Positions 15,407 through 25,039 are shown, numbered from the stretch's first letter. The stretch is 32,112 nucleotides of DNA from an uncultured Clostridia bacterium (GCA_944391015.1 CALXRZ010000015.1:1-32112); one strand, 5' to 3'. Translations and numbers: made by a program. Notes: generated by a model not told the origin, from the sequence alone.

Positions 15407-17740
15407 ATGTTATGTTCAGACTGTAAGAAGAATAATGCAGTTGTTTTCGTTAACAAAAAAGGTGAAGACGGAAAGAACACTTTAGAGGGCTATTGTTATG
15501 ATTGTGCCAAAAAAAGAGGCATAAATCCAATAGATAGCTTAATGAAGCAAGCTAACCTCTCTGAAGATGATTTAAATAATATGACTGAGCAATTTGAATC
15601 TATGTTTAAAGATATGTCTGAAAATATGAACTTTGGAGATATTCAAGAAGAAAGTGATGATTCATACAATCCTGAAGAATCAAATAATGAAATGCAATTT
15701 GGTGCTATTCCTTTAGGTTCTATATTTTCAAATATGTTTGGTGCAGGTAATTCAAACGAAGATTCAAGTTCTACAGATTCAAATTCTTCTAGTAAGAAAA
15801 AGGTTAAAGTAGATAAAAAAGCTAGTAAAAAGAAAAAAGCACTAGATACATTTGGTACTAACTTAACACTAAAGGCCAAGAAGAATGAACTTGATGCAGT
15901 TATTGGTAGAGATAAGGAAATTCAAAGGATTATCCAAATTTTAAATAGACGTTCTAAAAATAATCCTTGCTTAATAGGTGAACCAGGAGTTGGTAAAACT
16001 GCTATTGCACAAGGGTTAGCAATAAGGATTGCGAATGGTAAAGTACCAGCTAAGCTTTTAAATAAGGAAGTATATTTACTAGATATGACTGCAATTATTG
16101 CAGGTACACAATTTAGAGGGCAATTTGAATCAAGAATGAAGTCTATTATAGATGAATGTAAATCTTTAGGCAATATTATATTAGTAATTGATGAAATTCA
16201 TAATATTATAGGAGCTGGTGATGCAGAACACTCTATGAATGCAGCAAATATTTTAAAGCCATCACTTGCAAATGGTGAAATTCAATTAGTTGGTACTACT
16301 ACTTTAAAAGAGTATAGAAAGTACATAGAAAAAGATACTGCCCTAGAAAGAAGATTTCAACCAGTTATAGTTGCTGAACCATCTATAGATGACTCAATAA
16401 ATATTCTTGATGGAATAAAAAAATATTACGAAGATTATCATAAAGTAAAAATTTCTACAGATGTTATAAGGCAAGCAGTAATAATGTCTGAAAAATACAT
16501 ACACGACAGATTTTTACCAGATAAAGCTATTGACATACTAGATGAAGCTTGTTCAAGAATAAACTTAGATAATAAAGAATTATATGAATTAGAAGTTTTA
16601 AAAAATGATTTAGCTAAAGTTCAAGAAGAAAAAGAAGAAGCTGCTCAGGCCGATTCTACAGAAGATTATCAAAAGGCTGCAGAGCTAAAAACTAAAGAAT
16701 GTGCTATTACAGAAAAAATAGATAAAATTTCTAAGGAAATGAAACCTAGAGAATTAACAGTTCAAGATATTGCTGAAGTTATTGAGAACTGGACAAAAAT
16801 ACCTGTTAAAAAAATAACAGAAGCAGAGACTCAAAAATTGTTAAATCTAGAAGCTAATCTTCATAAAAGAATAATTGGTCAAAACGAAGCTGTAGAGGCG
16901 GTATCAAGAGCAATTAGAAGAAATAGAGCCGGTTTAAAAAGTACCAAAAGACCACCATCTTTTATATTTGTTGGACCTACTGGTGTTGGTAAAACAGAAC
17001 TTGCAAAAGCATTATCTTACGAAATGTTTGGAAGCGAAGATTCTATTATAAGAATAGATATGTCTGAATATATGGAAAGTCACTCTACATCTAAACTTAT
17101 TGGCTCTCCTCCAGGATATGTTGGATATGATGATGCAGGTCAACTTACTGAAAAAGTTAAAAGGAACCCTTATTCAATAATTCTTTTGGATGAAATTGAA
17201 AAAGCCCATCCTGACGTATTTAATATTTTACTTCAAGTATTAGATGACGGTAGACTTACAGATTCGCAAGGCAATACAGTAAGTTTTGAGAATACTATAA
17301 TAATTATGACATCAAATGCAGGTTCTAACTTAAATACAAATTCAATAGGTTTTGGTGGTGGACAGGTAAATAATAATGCTATTCAAAATGCTTTAAAAGA
17401 AACTTTTAGACCTGAATTTTTAAACAGAGTAGATGAAATTGTAATATTTAACAGTCTATCAATAGACGAACTAATGCAAATTGTAGACCTAATGCTAAAT
17501 GATACTAGAAAAGCATTACAAGATAAAAATATTACGCTAGAAGTAACAGGATCAGCAAAAAAATATTTACTAGATAAAGGCACTGATACCAAGTATGGCG
17601 CTCGTCCACTAAGAAGAGCAATACAAAGATATGTTGAAGATGAGCTTTCAGATAGAATTTTACGCTCAGAGTTAACAAACGGAAACACTGTAAAAATAGA
17701 TTTAGAAAATAATGAATTAAGTTTTGAAATTTTAAAATAA
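15407..17740 (+). CDS. clpE: ClpE-type AAA+ ATPase, Clp protease subunit
   Basis: A 777-residue HSP100 unfoldase that feeds damaged proteins to ClpP. The N-terminus has a four-Cys zinc finger (CSDC at 3-6 and CYDC at 30-33), the mark of ClpE rather than ClpC. An acidic then Lys-rich linker (about 50-145) follows. AAA domain 1 has GEPGVGKT near 191 and VIDEIHNIIGAG. A short coiled coil carries a UVR-like stretch (EDYQKAAELKTKECAI). AAA domain 2 has GPTGVGKTELAKAL and LLDEIEKAHPDVF. The linker is longer than in Bacillus ClpE (about 699 residues in total). The start at 15407 follows GGAGG; the frame is open back to 15245 without a suitable site. pgsA follows 12 bases later. Confidence 0.93.
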   Translation: MLCSDCKKNNAVVFVNKKGEDGKNTLEGYCYDCAKKRGINPIDSLMKQANLSEDDLNNMTEQFESMFKDMSENMNFGDIQEESDDSYNPEESNNEMQFGAIPLGSIFSNMFGAGNSNEDSSSTDSNSSSKKKVKVDKKASKKKKALDTFGTNLTLKAKKNELDAVIGRDKEIQRIIQILNRRSKNNPCLIGEPGVGKTAIAQGLAIRIANGKVPAKLLNKEVYLLDMTAIIAGTQFRGQFESRMKSIIDECKSLGNIILVIDEIHNIIGAGDAEHSMNAANILKPSLANGEIQLVGTTTLKEYRKYIEKDTALERRFQPVIVAEPSIDDSINILDGIKKYYEDYHKVKISTDVIRQAVIMSEKYIHDRFLPDKAIDILDEACSRINLDNKELYELEVLKNDLAKVQEEKEEAAQADSTEDYQKAAELKTKECAITEKIDKISKEMKPRELTVQDIAEVIENWTKIPVKKITEAETQKLLNLEANLHKRIIGQNEAVEAVSRAIRRNRAGLKSTKRPPSFIFVGPTGVGKTELAKALSYEMFGSEDSIIRIDMSEYMESHSTSKLIGSPPGYVGYDDAGQLTEKVKRNPYSIILLDEIEKAHPDVFNILLQVLDDGRLTDSQGNTVSFENTIIIMTSNAGSNLNTNSIGFGGGQVNNNAIQNALKETFRPEFLNRVDEIVIFNSLSIDELMQIVDLMLNDTRKALQDKNITLEVTGSAKKYLLDKGTDTKYGARPLRRAIQRYVEDELSDRILRSELTNGNTVKIDLENNELSFEILK

Positions 17741-17752
17741 GGAGCAAAATAT

Positions 17753-18322
17753 ATGTTAAAAAATATACCTAACGCACTTACAATATTAAGATTTATTTTA
17801 ATTCCACCCATAGTATACTATATACTTACTGGCCAATATATAGCAGGTTTTATAGTATTAACAATTTCTGGCTTAACCGATATTTTAGATGGATGCATAG
17901 CAAGAAAATTTAACTTTATAACAAACTTTGGAAAACTAATTGACCCACTAGCAGACAAAGCTACGCAAATTGCCGTACTTGCCTCACTTACATTTAAAGG
18001 AATAGTCCCACTTTGGATACTTATGATTGTTTTTATAAAAGAAATAGTTATGGTAGCTGGAGCTTCATTCCTTTATGGTAAAAAGCTAGTTGTATCAAGT
18101 AGATGGTATGGAAAATTAGCAACGGTATTATTTTATTTAGCAATAGTATGTTCATTATTTATTGAATATTGGAATACTACAATAAAACCAGAAGCTCCTT
18201 TATTTGGATTTGATGATTACATTTATTACTTAGCAATAGCTACAACAATATTCTCATTGATAATGTACTTTAAACAATTTTATCAAGATGGATATTTGAA
18301 GAAAGAAAATTTAAAAATTTAA
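17753..18322 (+). CDS. pgsA: CDP-diacylglycerol-glycerol-3-P phosphatidyltransferase
   Basis: A 189-residue membrane enzyme that makes phosphatidylglycerol phosphate from CDP-diacylglycerol and glycerol-3-phosphate. The CDP-alcohol phosphatidyltransferase motif D-x2-DG-x2-AR-x8-G-x3-D-x3-D is complete in DILDGCIARKFNFITNFGKL followed by IDPLADK (about 43-69). Several hydrophobic helices span the protein. AAGGAGC lies before the ATG. It is 12 bases after clpE, so co-transcribed. A strong hairpin begins within its stop codon. Confidence 0.94.
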   Translation: MLKNIPNALTILRFILIPPIVYYILTGQYIAGFIVLTISGLTDILDGCIARKFNFITNFGKLIDPLADKATQIAVLASLTFKGIVPLWILMIVFIKEIVMVAGASFLYGKKLVVSSRWYGKLATVLFYLAIVCSLFIEYWNTTIKPEAPLFGFDDYIYYLAIATTIFSLIMYFKQFYQDGYLKKENLKI

Positions 18323-18365
18323 TCTTTTTCAGCAAAACAGGTCGGGCCTGTTTTGTAAAAAGATT
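18321..18365 (+). terminator. Terminator hairpin after pgsA
   Basis: AATCTTTTT (18321-18329) pairs with AAAAAGATT (18357-18365). Inside, CAAAACAGG (18333-18341) pairs with CCTGTTTTG (18347-18355) around a TCGGG loop. The long stem starts at the pgsA stop codon. It is also the left outer arm of a larger palindrome with 18548-18587. Confidence 0.7.
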
Positions 18366-18376
18366 AACATAATTTT

Positions 18377-18526
18377 AAAAACTAGTATATATTTTTTATT
18401 TGTGGCTTCGGCCCCCAACTGCGTACAAACTGTACTAATTCCACTAACGTGTAATTAACAGTTTGTAAACTTGTCGGTCCCTACCTTAAGCACTTCGCTA
18501 CAAAGAAAAAATATATACTAGTTTTT
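18377..18526 (-). repeat. Structured repeat element, copy 2
   Basis: Copy 2 of the element at 4073-4217, in reverse orientation. Terminal inverted repeats 18377-18403 and 18500-18526 match at 26 of 27 positions. Read on the minus strand the core is CTTAAGGTAGGGACCGACAA, then ACAAACTGT and ACAGTTTGT. CCGAC pairs with GTTGG where copy 1 has CCAAC with GTTGG (G-U for A-U). The apical hairpin is CAC-GTTA-GTG where copy 1 has AGCT-TT-AGCT. Different bases with preserved pairing point to selection on structure. Confidence 0.8.
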
Positions 18527-18547
18527 TTAAGCTTCTAAGTTATGTCG

Positions 18548-18587
18548 ACTTTTTTACAAGATTGGCCCGGCCCCTTTTGCTGAAAAT
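18548..18587 (-). repeat. Outer arm of the palindrome around copy 2
   Basis: The reverse complement of this segment closely resembles 18325-18365 (shared CAGCAAAA, then CGGGCC, then TTGTAAAAAAG), so copy 2 sits at the centre of an imperfect palindrome of about 265 bp from 18324 to 18588. Confidence 0.55.
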
Positions 18588-18616
18588 TTGCCGAAAGTTG
18601 CCAAAAGTTAGCAATC

Positions 18617-19219
18617 CTACTCATAATCTTCTAAAAATTCCACCAATTTTGTGTGGCCTATTATTTCTACACCTGCTTTTAGTTTTTGCAAATCAGCCTC
18701 TGGTAAATACTGTGTTACTATTTCAGTGTCTTCTTTTAATGTTTTTACTCCATATTGGTCTGTTGTATATATTCCTATAACACCATTATGTTCTTGCACA
18801 AAATAATGCTCGCCACAATTTCCACTTACCGTTTTATATAAAGTAATTTGAGTTGGTGTATATTCCTCTACTTTCCAGTCTGAATATTGCTTTTCTACCT
18901 CTTCTTCTGTTTTGTTTACTAATGTTTCTGGTACATCAACTGTTTTTCGTATGAGGTGGTCGCACCCCTCATAATACACCTTTTCTATTATTATAGCATT
19001 GGGAGATACTGTATTTTCTTTTGCTATAGTTTCTATGCTATTGGCTTTACTATTTTCTATGTTAGAAGCTATATTTTCGTCTGCCAATTCCTTATCGCTT
19101 ATTATATCTATTCCCTCTGTATCCCCTTTACTATTTGACGAATAAATAGCAAGCCCTATTCCTGTTGCTAACCCCAATATTATTGCAATAATAATACATA
19201 CAATCCACTTTTTATCCAT
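18617..19219 (-). CDS. BofC C-terminal-domain-like membrane-anchored protein
   Basis: A 200-residue protein with an N-terminal membrane segment (residues about 5-27) and a Ser/Glu-rich linker. Its C-terminal domain resembles the BofC C-terminal fold: YYEGCDHLIRKTVDVPETLV, then EVEKQYSDWKVEEYTPTQIT, then CGEHYFVQEHNGVIGIYTTD. Bacillus BofC restrains the SpoIVB protease in the sigma-K checkpoint; Clostridia have free-standing C-domain proteins of unclear role. The two Cys residues flanking the domain are kept. The start at 19219 has AGGTG six bases upstream. No operon partner is evident; comEC upstream ends about 160 bases away. Confidence 0.65.
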   Translation of the reverse strand: MDKKWIVCIIIAIILGLATGIGLAIYSSNSKGDTEGIDIISDKELADENIASNIENSKANSIETIAKENTVSPNAIIIEKVYYEGCDHLIRKTVDVPETLVNKTEEEVEKQYSDWKVEEYTPTQITLYKTVSGNCGEHYFVQEHNGVIGIYTTDQYGVKTLKEDTEIVTQYLPEADLQKLKAGVEIIGHTKLVEFLEDYE

Positions 19220-19380
19220 ACAATCACCTATTTCTTTTTTGGTATTATTATGGGTAATTTTAGGAATTTTATACAATTTTTGCTTTTATTTTATAAGTAT
19301 GTAAGTTTTATTATATATACGTTTTATACTTTTTCAGCACAAGCTTTGAATAATCAGATTTACAAACACTAAATCAAGTT

Positions 19381-21867
19381 TTAGCTAATTTTATTTTTTA
19401 TAAAACTATTTATTTTAACATTCCCTCTATTTCCAATTACTATGCTTATTTCTCCCATTTGGTCTGTTCTATATATGTGCGCCCCAAGGTCTTTTATGCG
19501 CTTTAAAACTGCATCATTTGGATGCCCAAAATTATTATTTTCGCCTACTCCTATAAGTGCTATTTTAGGCTTTACTAGTTCTAAAATATTTAGTGTACTA
19601 GAAGTTTTAGAGCCGTGATGTGCCACTTTTATTATATCTGCTTGTAATTTGTTTGTACTTTTATATAATTCACACAATCTATTTTCTGCAATTTCCTCTA
19701 TGTCTCCTGTAAATAACATTTTGAAATTGTTTGAAACAAATTTTGCAACTATTGAATTGTTGTTTAAAATATTGTCATTTATTAGTTCCTCTTCCGGAAA
19801 TAATATTTCAAAATATGATGAATTATCTATTTTTATATTATCTCCTTTCTTTACAAGGATTATATTAGTTTTATTTTTACTACCTCTGATATTACTTTGC
19901 AATATTTCGATAAATTTTTTTAAATTTTCTGAGCTTTCTCCTTGCTTTGAAATAATTATATTATCTACTCTCAAATTTTCCATTATATAAAATAGCCCTC
20001 CTATGTGGTCACTATCAAAATGAGAAATCATCATATAATCAATTTTGGTTATACCTCTATCAAGCAAATAAGGAAGTAAAGTACTCTTTCCTACATCAAA
20101 GCTACCAAATTCGCTTCCTCCACCATCTATCAAAACGTTTTTTCTGCCCGATGTTTGAATAAGAGTACAATCGCCTTGCCCTACATCGACAAAATATATT
20201 TTTATGTTTTTATCTGTAACATATATTATGCTATTTACTAAAATAGTGAATAATATGGCTATTACTAGTATATTTTTTCTTTGCTTTTTTGCTTTTATTG
20301 CATATAATCTAAAAATTGCTTTTTTTCTAATAATTTGTTTTATTGCTTGCATATTAAATAAAATGTAAATTATTAAATAATATATTACACACATATAAAT
20401 GCTAGGCGTTTTTATATAAATTGACGCACCTGGAATTTTTGATGAAATTTCTGCTATTTTTAGCAAAACTGTTAGGAGTAAATTTAGTGCTATTCCTAAA
20501 AATTGGGCTAGTATTGGAAAAATTATTGATATAAAATATACTATGAAACCAAATATTGTAACTACTTCCATAACAGGACCTGCCAATATGTTTGATATCC
20601 AAAATGTAAATGAAATAGTACTAAACATATATGCCATTATTGGAATAATTACTATGTTTGCAGAAAGAGTTAAACTTAGAGAAGAAATTACATATAAAAT
20701 AATTTTTTCTATGATTGATTTTACAAAGAAAATTTTACTATTATTATTTTGTTCTATATTAAGTAAATTAGGATTTATTTTATTTACGATTATACTGATT
20801 CCGTTTGAAATTTTTTTAGAGAAGAGTATTATTCCTATTGTTCCGGCATATGAGAGCAAAAAGCCTGCATCTACCAAAAGATACGGATTGTAAATTAAAA
20901 TTATAATAGAAGATATTCCAAGGTTATTTATTGTGTCTGATTTTCTATGTAAAATGCTTGCCAGCAGTGTTATAATTCCCATAATACTTGCTCGCAATAC
21001 TGATGCAGTAAAACCTGTTAGCACTGTGAAGAATAGCAAAAAGAAAATTGTTATAATTAAAGAAAACTTACGATTTGTTTTACTAAGAATAGTGGTTAAT
21101 GCTACTATTATGTACGTAATGTGAGAGCCTGATACTGCAAGCATATGTGTTAAATTGCTTTTTTTAAAGTTATCCTCTGTTATGTCAGATATTTTTTCTC
21201 TATCACCAATTAAAATTCCAACACATAATGCACTTTGCTCTTCATCAAGTATATTAAACATATTTTCTTTTATATTATTCTGTACATAATTTACAATATT
21301 ACTAGCGACATTTATTTTATTTGTTGCTATAATTTCATATTTTTCACAATCTATAGTTCCATAAATATTTCTGCTTTTTAGATATTGCCTATAGTCAAAC
21401 CCTTTATAATTACGAGCTGTATTAGGCTCTTCATATGTTCCGGTAATTTCTACAATATTACCAAACTTTGGTGCATCTTTTTTTATTTTATTTTTCTTTA
21501 TGTTTAGCATTAGTTGTATACTTTTTTCCAGCTTTTTTCCGTTTATTTCACTAACCGTAACTGTATACGTATATTTATATTCTTTTTCGTTAGCATTTGA
21601 AGTTATAAGTGCCTTTATAGTAACTTCTTCCGGTATTTTAGAAGATATGCCGTTATAATTATTTTCTAAAATGTGTATTTGCATAATTCCTACGACACTT
21701 ATGCACACATATATAACACATTTTCTTACGTCCGAGGTTATTGCATACATTATTATGCACACTATTACTAACACTATACTTAATAAAGCTATACTTATTT
21801 GTAAGTATAGCCCCACCAATATTCCTATCATATAAAAAATAGAGGCAATACAGATTGGTCTATTCAT
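19381..21867 (-). CDS. comEC: ComEC/Rec2-type DNA uptake channel
   Basis: An 828-residue polytopic membrane protein. It has an N-terminal pair of helices, an OB-like periplasmic domain (residues about 70-190), the competence domain with HMLAVSGSHITYII and about eight helices (about 230-520), and a C-terminal metallo-beta-lactamase domain. That domain contains FVDVGQGDCTLIQ, ISHFDSDHIGG and VAHHGSKTSS, the predicted metal ligands. It forms the inner-membrane channel that imports single-stranded DNA; the nuclease-like domain may degrade the other strand. AAAGG precedes the ATG. No comEA or comGA is present in the window, so transformability is not shown. Confidence 0.93.
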   Translation of the reverse strand: MNRPICIASIFYMIGILVGLYLQISIALLSIVLVIVCIIMYAITSDVRKCVIYVCISVVGIMQIHILENNYNGISSKIPEEVTIKALITSNANEKEYKYTYTVTVSEINGKKLEKSIQLMLNIKKNKIKKDAPKFGNIVEITGTYEEPNTARNYKGFDYRQYLKSRNIYGTIDCEKYEIIATNKINVASNIVNYVQNNIKENMFNILDEEQSALCVGILIGDREKISDITEDNFKKSNLTHMLAVSGSHITYIIVALTTILSKTNRKFSLIITIFFLLFFTVLTGFTASVLRASIMGIITLLASILHRKSDTINNLGISSIIILIYNPYLLVDAGFLLSYAGTIGIILFSKKISNGISIIVNKINPNLLNIEQNNNSKIFFVKSIIEKIILYVISSLSLTLSANIVIIPIMAYMFSTISFTFWISNILAGPVMEVVTIFGFIVYFISIIFPILAQFLGIALNLLLTVLLKIAEISSKIPGASIYIKTPSIYMCVIYYLIIYILFNMQAIKQIIRKKAIFRLYAIKAKKQRKNILVIAILFTILVNSIIYVTDKNIKIYFVDVGQGDCTLIQTSGRKNVLIDGGGSEFGSFDVGKSTLLPYLLDRGITKIDYMMISHFDSDHIGGLFYIMENLRVDNIIISKQGESSENLKKFIEILQSNIRGSKNKTNIILVKKGDNIKIDNSSYFEILFPEEELINDNILNNNSIVAKFVSNNFKMLFTGDIEEIAENRLCELYKSTNKLQADIIKVAHHGSKTSSTLNILELVKPKIALIGVGENNNFGHPNDAVLKRIKDLGAHIYRTDQMGEISIVIGNRGNVKINSFIKNKIS

Positions 21868-21910
21868 TTTAACCCTTTCTAAGCCCCCTATTTTTATTCT
21901 GTTATATTAT

Positions 21911-23413
21911 TTAAATCACTCTTCTTGCAGAACAATACCTAGTATTATAATACTCTCCTGGAAGCAAGCTATTTATTTTTACACAATAGCCTGACCCAGA
22001 TGACGCGTGAATAAAATCTCCATCTCCTATATATATTCCACAATGTCCTATTTCGTCCATTGTTTCATAATCTAGGAAAAATACTAAATCTCCAACTTCT
22101 AAATTTTCTAGTAAACTTGTTTTTGAATTTTTATTTGCTTCTACTGCTTTGCCTAATTTAGATTGCATTTGAGCACCGTGGCCCATAGAAATTCCGAAGT
22201 GGTCAAATACATACATTGTAAAGCCTGAGCAATCAAAACCACTAGAACTTGCTCCTCCATATACATATGGAACACCTAGAAATTTTTTAGCATAGCTTAC
22301 TATTTCACTTCCTAATTTACTAGTATTGCTTGCTACTTTGTTAGAGTCACTACTATTTTCAGTTGTTTTGTCACTGTTTGCTTTTCTATCTAAGCTTCCT
22401 CTACTAGTTGTTTGCGTTCTTTCTCTTGATAAAGCACTTTTTATTACATAAGCCTCGCCCTCGCTAGTATCCACTTTATACCAATCGCCCTCTTCGCCAA
22501 CTACCTTTAGTGCTGTATTCTCTTCTACAGTCATTATTATATCAGCAGTTGTGCTAGGTTCTTTTCTTATATTTACATAGTCTTCTGTATACATTGTTTT
22601 TTCTTCAAAGCTTGTTTCACTATCTTTACTATCATCATTAGTTTTATCACTGCTATTCTCATCATCTTTACCATCATCTTGGTTGTCGTCTGTTCCCTTG
22701 TCACTATTTTTGTCATTATCTTTGCTATTATTTTCTTTAACTTCTGTTACTGTAATAGCATCACTTCTAACCCATCCAGACACCTCATCTGCTTGGATAT
22801 ATACCCAGTTTTTCATTACAGTTATAACCATTACTTCCTCATTTGCTTTTATGCTAGCAATATTGCTAGAACTTATAAGTGGCACTATTTTTACATTAGT
22901 ATTTTTATTTATTTTACCCTCTAATTTTACCACATCACTACTATTTGGAGCATCACCTGAAGAATTATCTGAAGTAGCATTGTCTGAGGTAGTGTTATCT
23001 GAAGTAGTATCTTTTGAAGTAGAATTATCTGAAACTGTATTTTCGGAATCTACTGAGTTTTGATTATTAGCATCAGTGTTTGTATCCTTACCATCACTTT
23101 GGCTATTACTTTCCCCTTCATCATCAGAATTATCGCTATTTGTTTTATCAACCAATTCTGCATATTCTTTGCTTATATAACCTGTATAATCTCCATATTT
23201 AACTTCGTACCAGTCTCCCTCTTCAGAAATAACTTCACATTCTTCTCCTATAGAAATTAGTGCTACTATATTAGAATCTGTTGAAGGCTTTTCTCTTAAG
23301 TTTAATGTTTCTGTTGTAACTCTAACAGTATCTGCTTTTGCAATATTAGTAAATAGAATTACAAATGCTAAAATGCTTACAATTATATAAAATATTTTCC
23401 TTATTATAGCCAT
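21911..23413 (-). CDS. Secreted SH3b-NlpC/P60 peptidoglycan endopeptidase
   Basis: A 500-residue secreted wall hydrolase. A signal peptide (residues about 1-28) is followed by three SH3b domains (about 30-90, 165-220 and 275-330; each has a LNLREKPS-like or GDWYEVK-like motif). These are separated by long Asp/Ser/Asn/Thr-rich linkers with repeats such as DNTTSDNATSDN. The C-terminal NlpC/P60 domain (about 375-500) keeps the catalytic Cys in GFDCSGFTMYVFDHFG and the His in EIGHCGIYIGDGDFIHA. It probably cuts peptide stems of peptidoglycan in growth, separation or germination. AGGAGG and a consensus promoter precede the start at 23413. Confidence 0.92.
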   Translation of the reverse strand: MAIIRKIFYIIVSILAFVILFTNIAKADTVRVTTETLNLREKPSTDSNIVALISIGEECEVISEEGDWYEVKYGDYTGYISKEYAELVDKTNSDNSDDEGESNSQSDGKDTNTDANNQNSVDSENTVSDNSTSKDTTSDNTTSDNATSDNSSGDAPNSSDVVKLEGKINKNTNVKIVPLISSSNIASIKANEEVMVITVMKNWVYIQADEVSGWVRSDAITVTEVKENNSKDNDKNSDKGTDDNQDDGKDDENSSDKTNDDSKDSETSFEEKTMYTEDYVNIRKEPSTTADIIMTVEENTALKVVGEEGDWYKVDTSEGEAYVIKSALSRERTQTTSRGSLDRKANSDKTTENSSDSNKVASNTSKLGSEIVSYAKKFLGVPYVYGGASSSGFDCSGFTMYVFDHFGISMGHGAQMQSKLGKAVEANKNSKTSLLENLEVGDLVFFLDYETMDEIGHCGIYIGDGDFIHASSGSGYCVKINSLLPGEYYNTRYCSARRVI

Positions 23414-23439
23414 ATTTTTTCCTCCTAAAATACGAGTAT

Positions 23440-23468
23440 AGTATATAATCAATTAGGCAAAAAGTCAA
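23440..23468 (-). promoter_or_regulatory. Promoter of the NlpC/P60 gene
   Basis: Minus-strand TTGACT (23463-23468), 17-base spacer, TATACT (23440-23445), about 25 bases upstream of the start at 23413, giving a very short leader. Confidence 0.75.
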
Positions 23469-23686
23469 GACTTCAAACATCTATTGTAACTCGAATTTCA
23501 TACAAAATCTTATTCTTATTTAACTCATGCTGAATAATCTATTTAATGTTACTTTTTCTTGTTGAGTTTCAGATTGCATCATATAATTTAATGACTTAGG
23601 TATTCTGATAACAAATTTTCTACTATAGTTTTGAAATATTTTAGATTTTTAGTTAAATGTAATGACAAAAGTGATAAAAGAAAAAA

Positions 23687-23711
23687 GGGATTATAATTTT
23701 CTTATAACCCC
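23687..23711 (-). terminator. Terminator of the str operon after tuf
   Basis: Minus-strand GGGGTTATAA pairs with TTATAATCCC (one mismatch) around a short loop and is followed by a run of six T. It lies 20 bases after the tuf stop. Confidence 0.8.
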
Positions 23712-23730
23712 TTAAAATAATTATATATTA

Positions 23731-24933
23731 TTATTCAATAACTTCTGAAACAACTCCTGAACCTACTGTCCTTCCACCCTCACGGATAGCGAATCTTAGT
23801 CCTTTTTCAATAGCGATTGGTGTAATAAGTTCAACTGTCATATCTACGTTATCTCCTGGCATAACCATTTCTGTTCCAGCTGGTAAATCAATAACACCTG
23901 TAACGTCTGTTGTTCTGAAATAGAATTGTGGTCTATATCCATTGAAGAATGGTGTATGACGTCCACCTTCTTCTTTTGTTAGAACGTAAACTTGTGCTTT
24001 GAATTTTGTATGTGGATGTATTGTTCCTGGTTTTGCTAAAACTTGACCTCTTTCGATGTCTTTTCTATCAATACCTCTTAATAATACACCTATGTTATCT
24101 CCAGCTTCTGCTTGGTCTAGTAATTTTCTGAACATTTCTACACCAGTAACAACTGTTTTTCTAGCTTCTTTAGAAAGACCAACTATTTCAACTTCGTCTT
24201 GAAGTTTAACTGTTCCTCTTTCTACTCTACCTGTAGCAACTGTTCCTCTACCTGTAATTGTGAATACGTCTTCAACAGGCATTAAGAATGGTTGGTCTAC
24301 TGGTCTTTCTGGAGTTGGGATATAGCTATCAACTGCATCCATTAACTCTTTGATTGGAGCGTATACAGGATCGTTAGGATCTTTTGAATCGCTCTCTAAT
24401 ACTTTTAATGAAGATCCTTTTATTACTGGAATTTCATCTCCTGGGAAACCATATTCTGTTAATAGGTCTCTAACTTCCATTTCAACTAATTCTAATAGTT
24501 CTGGATCATCAACCATATCGCATTTATTTAAGTAAACTACGATATATTTAACACCAACTTGTCTAGCAAGTAGGATGTGCTCTCTTGTTTGTGGCATTGG
24601 TCCATCAGCTGCAGAAACAACTAATATAGCACCATCCATTTGAGCAGCACCTGTAATCATATTTTTTACATAGTCTGCGTGTCCTGGGCAGTCAACGTGA
24701 GCATAATGTCTCTTTTCTGTTTCATACTCTACGTGAGCTGTGTTAATTGTAATTCCTCTTTCTTTTTCTTCTGGAGCACTATCGATTTGATCGTATGCTT
24801 CGAATTGAGCTTTACCTAATAATGATAAATATTTTGTAATAGCTGCTGTTGTTGTTGTTTTACCGTGGTCAACGTGTCCGATTGTACCGATGTTAACGTG
24901 TGGTTTTGTTCTTTCAAATTTAGCTTTAGCCAT
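23731..24933 (-). CDS. tuf: Elongation factor Tu
   Basis: A 400-residue translational GTPase that delivers aminoacyl-tRNA to the ribosome. The G1 motif [10 protein letters not shown] is at about 19-28, with DCPGHADYV (G3) and NKCDMVDD (G4); domains 2 and 3 are complete ([20 protein letters not shown] near 220). AAAGGAGG precedes the ATG. Its codon use is less AT-biased than neighbouring genes, as usual for highly expressed genes. It is the last gene of the str operon, 222 bases after fusA. That spacer holds a long hairpin, so tuf may also be transcribed or processed separately. Confidence 0.99.
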   Translation of the reverse strand: MAKAKFERTKPHVNIGTIGHVDHGKTTTTAAITKYLSLLGKAQFEAYDQIDSAPEEKERGITINTAHVEYETEKRHYAHVDCPGHADYVKNMITGAAQMDGAILVVSAADGPMPQTREHILLARQVGVKYIVVYLNKCDMVDDPELLELVEMEVRDLLTEYGFPGDEIPVIKGSSLKVLESDSKDPNDPVYAPIKELMDAVDSYIPTPERPVDQPFLMPVEDVFTITGRGTVATGRVERGTVKLQDEVEIVGLSKEARKTVVTGVEMFRKLLDQAEAGDNIGVLLRGIDRKDIERGQVLAKPGTIHPHTKFKAQVYVLTKEEGGRHTPFFNGYRPQFYFRTTDVTGVIDLPAGTEMVMPGDNVDMTVELITPIAIEKGLRFAIREGGRTVGSGVVSEVIE

Positions 24934-24968
24934 TTTAAATCCTCCTTTAATATTTGTACTAGTAAAAT

Positions 24969-25039
24969 GTTTTTATTAAAAAGAGTGAAAATTTATAAAG
25001 TATATATAACTATTTTATTAGATGAATTTTAATAAAAAC
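24969..25039 (-). promoter_or_regulatory. Long hairpin in the tuf leader
   Basis: GTTTTTATTAAAA (24969-24981) and TTTTAATAAAAAC (25027-25039) are perfect 13-bp complements around a loop of 45 bases, ending 35 bases upstream of the tuf start. It is AT-only apart from the end pair. Confidence 0.5.
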
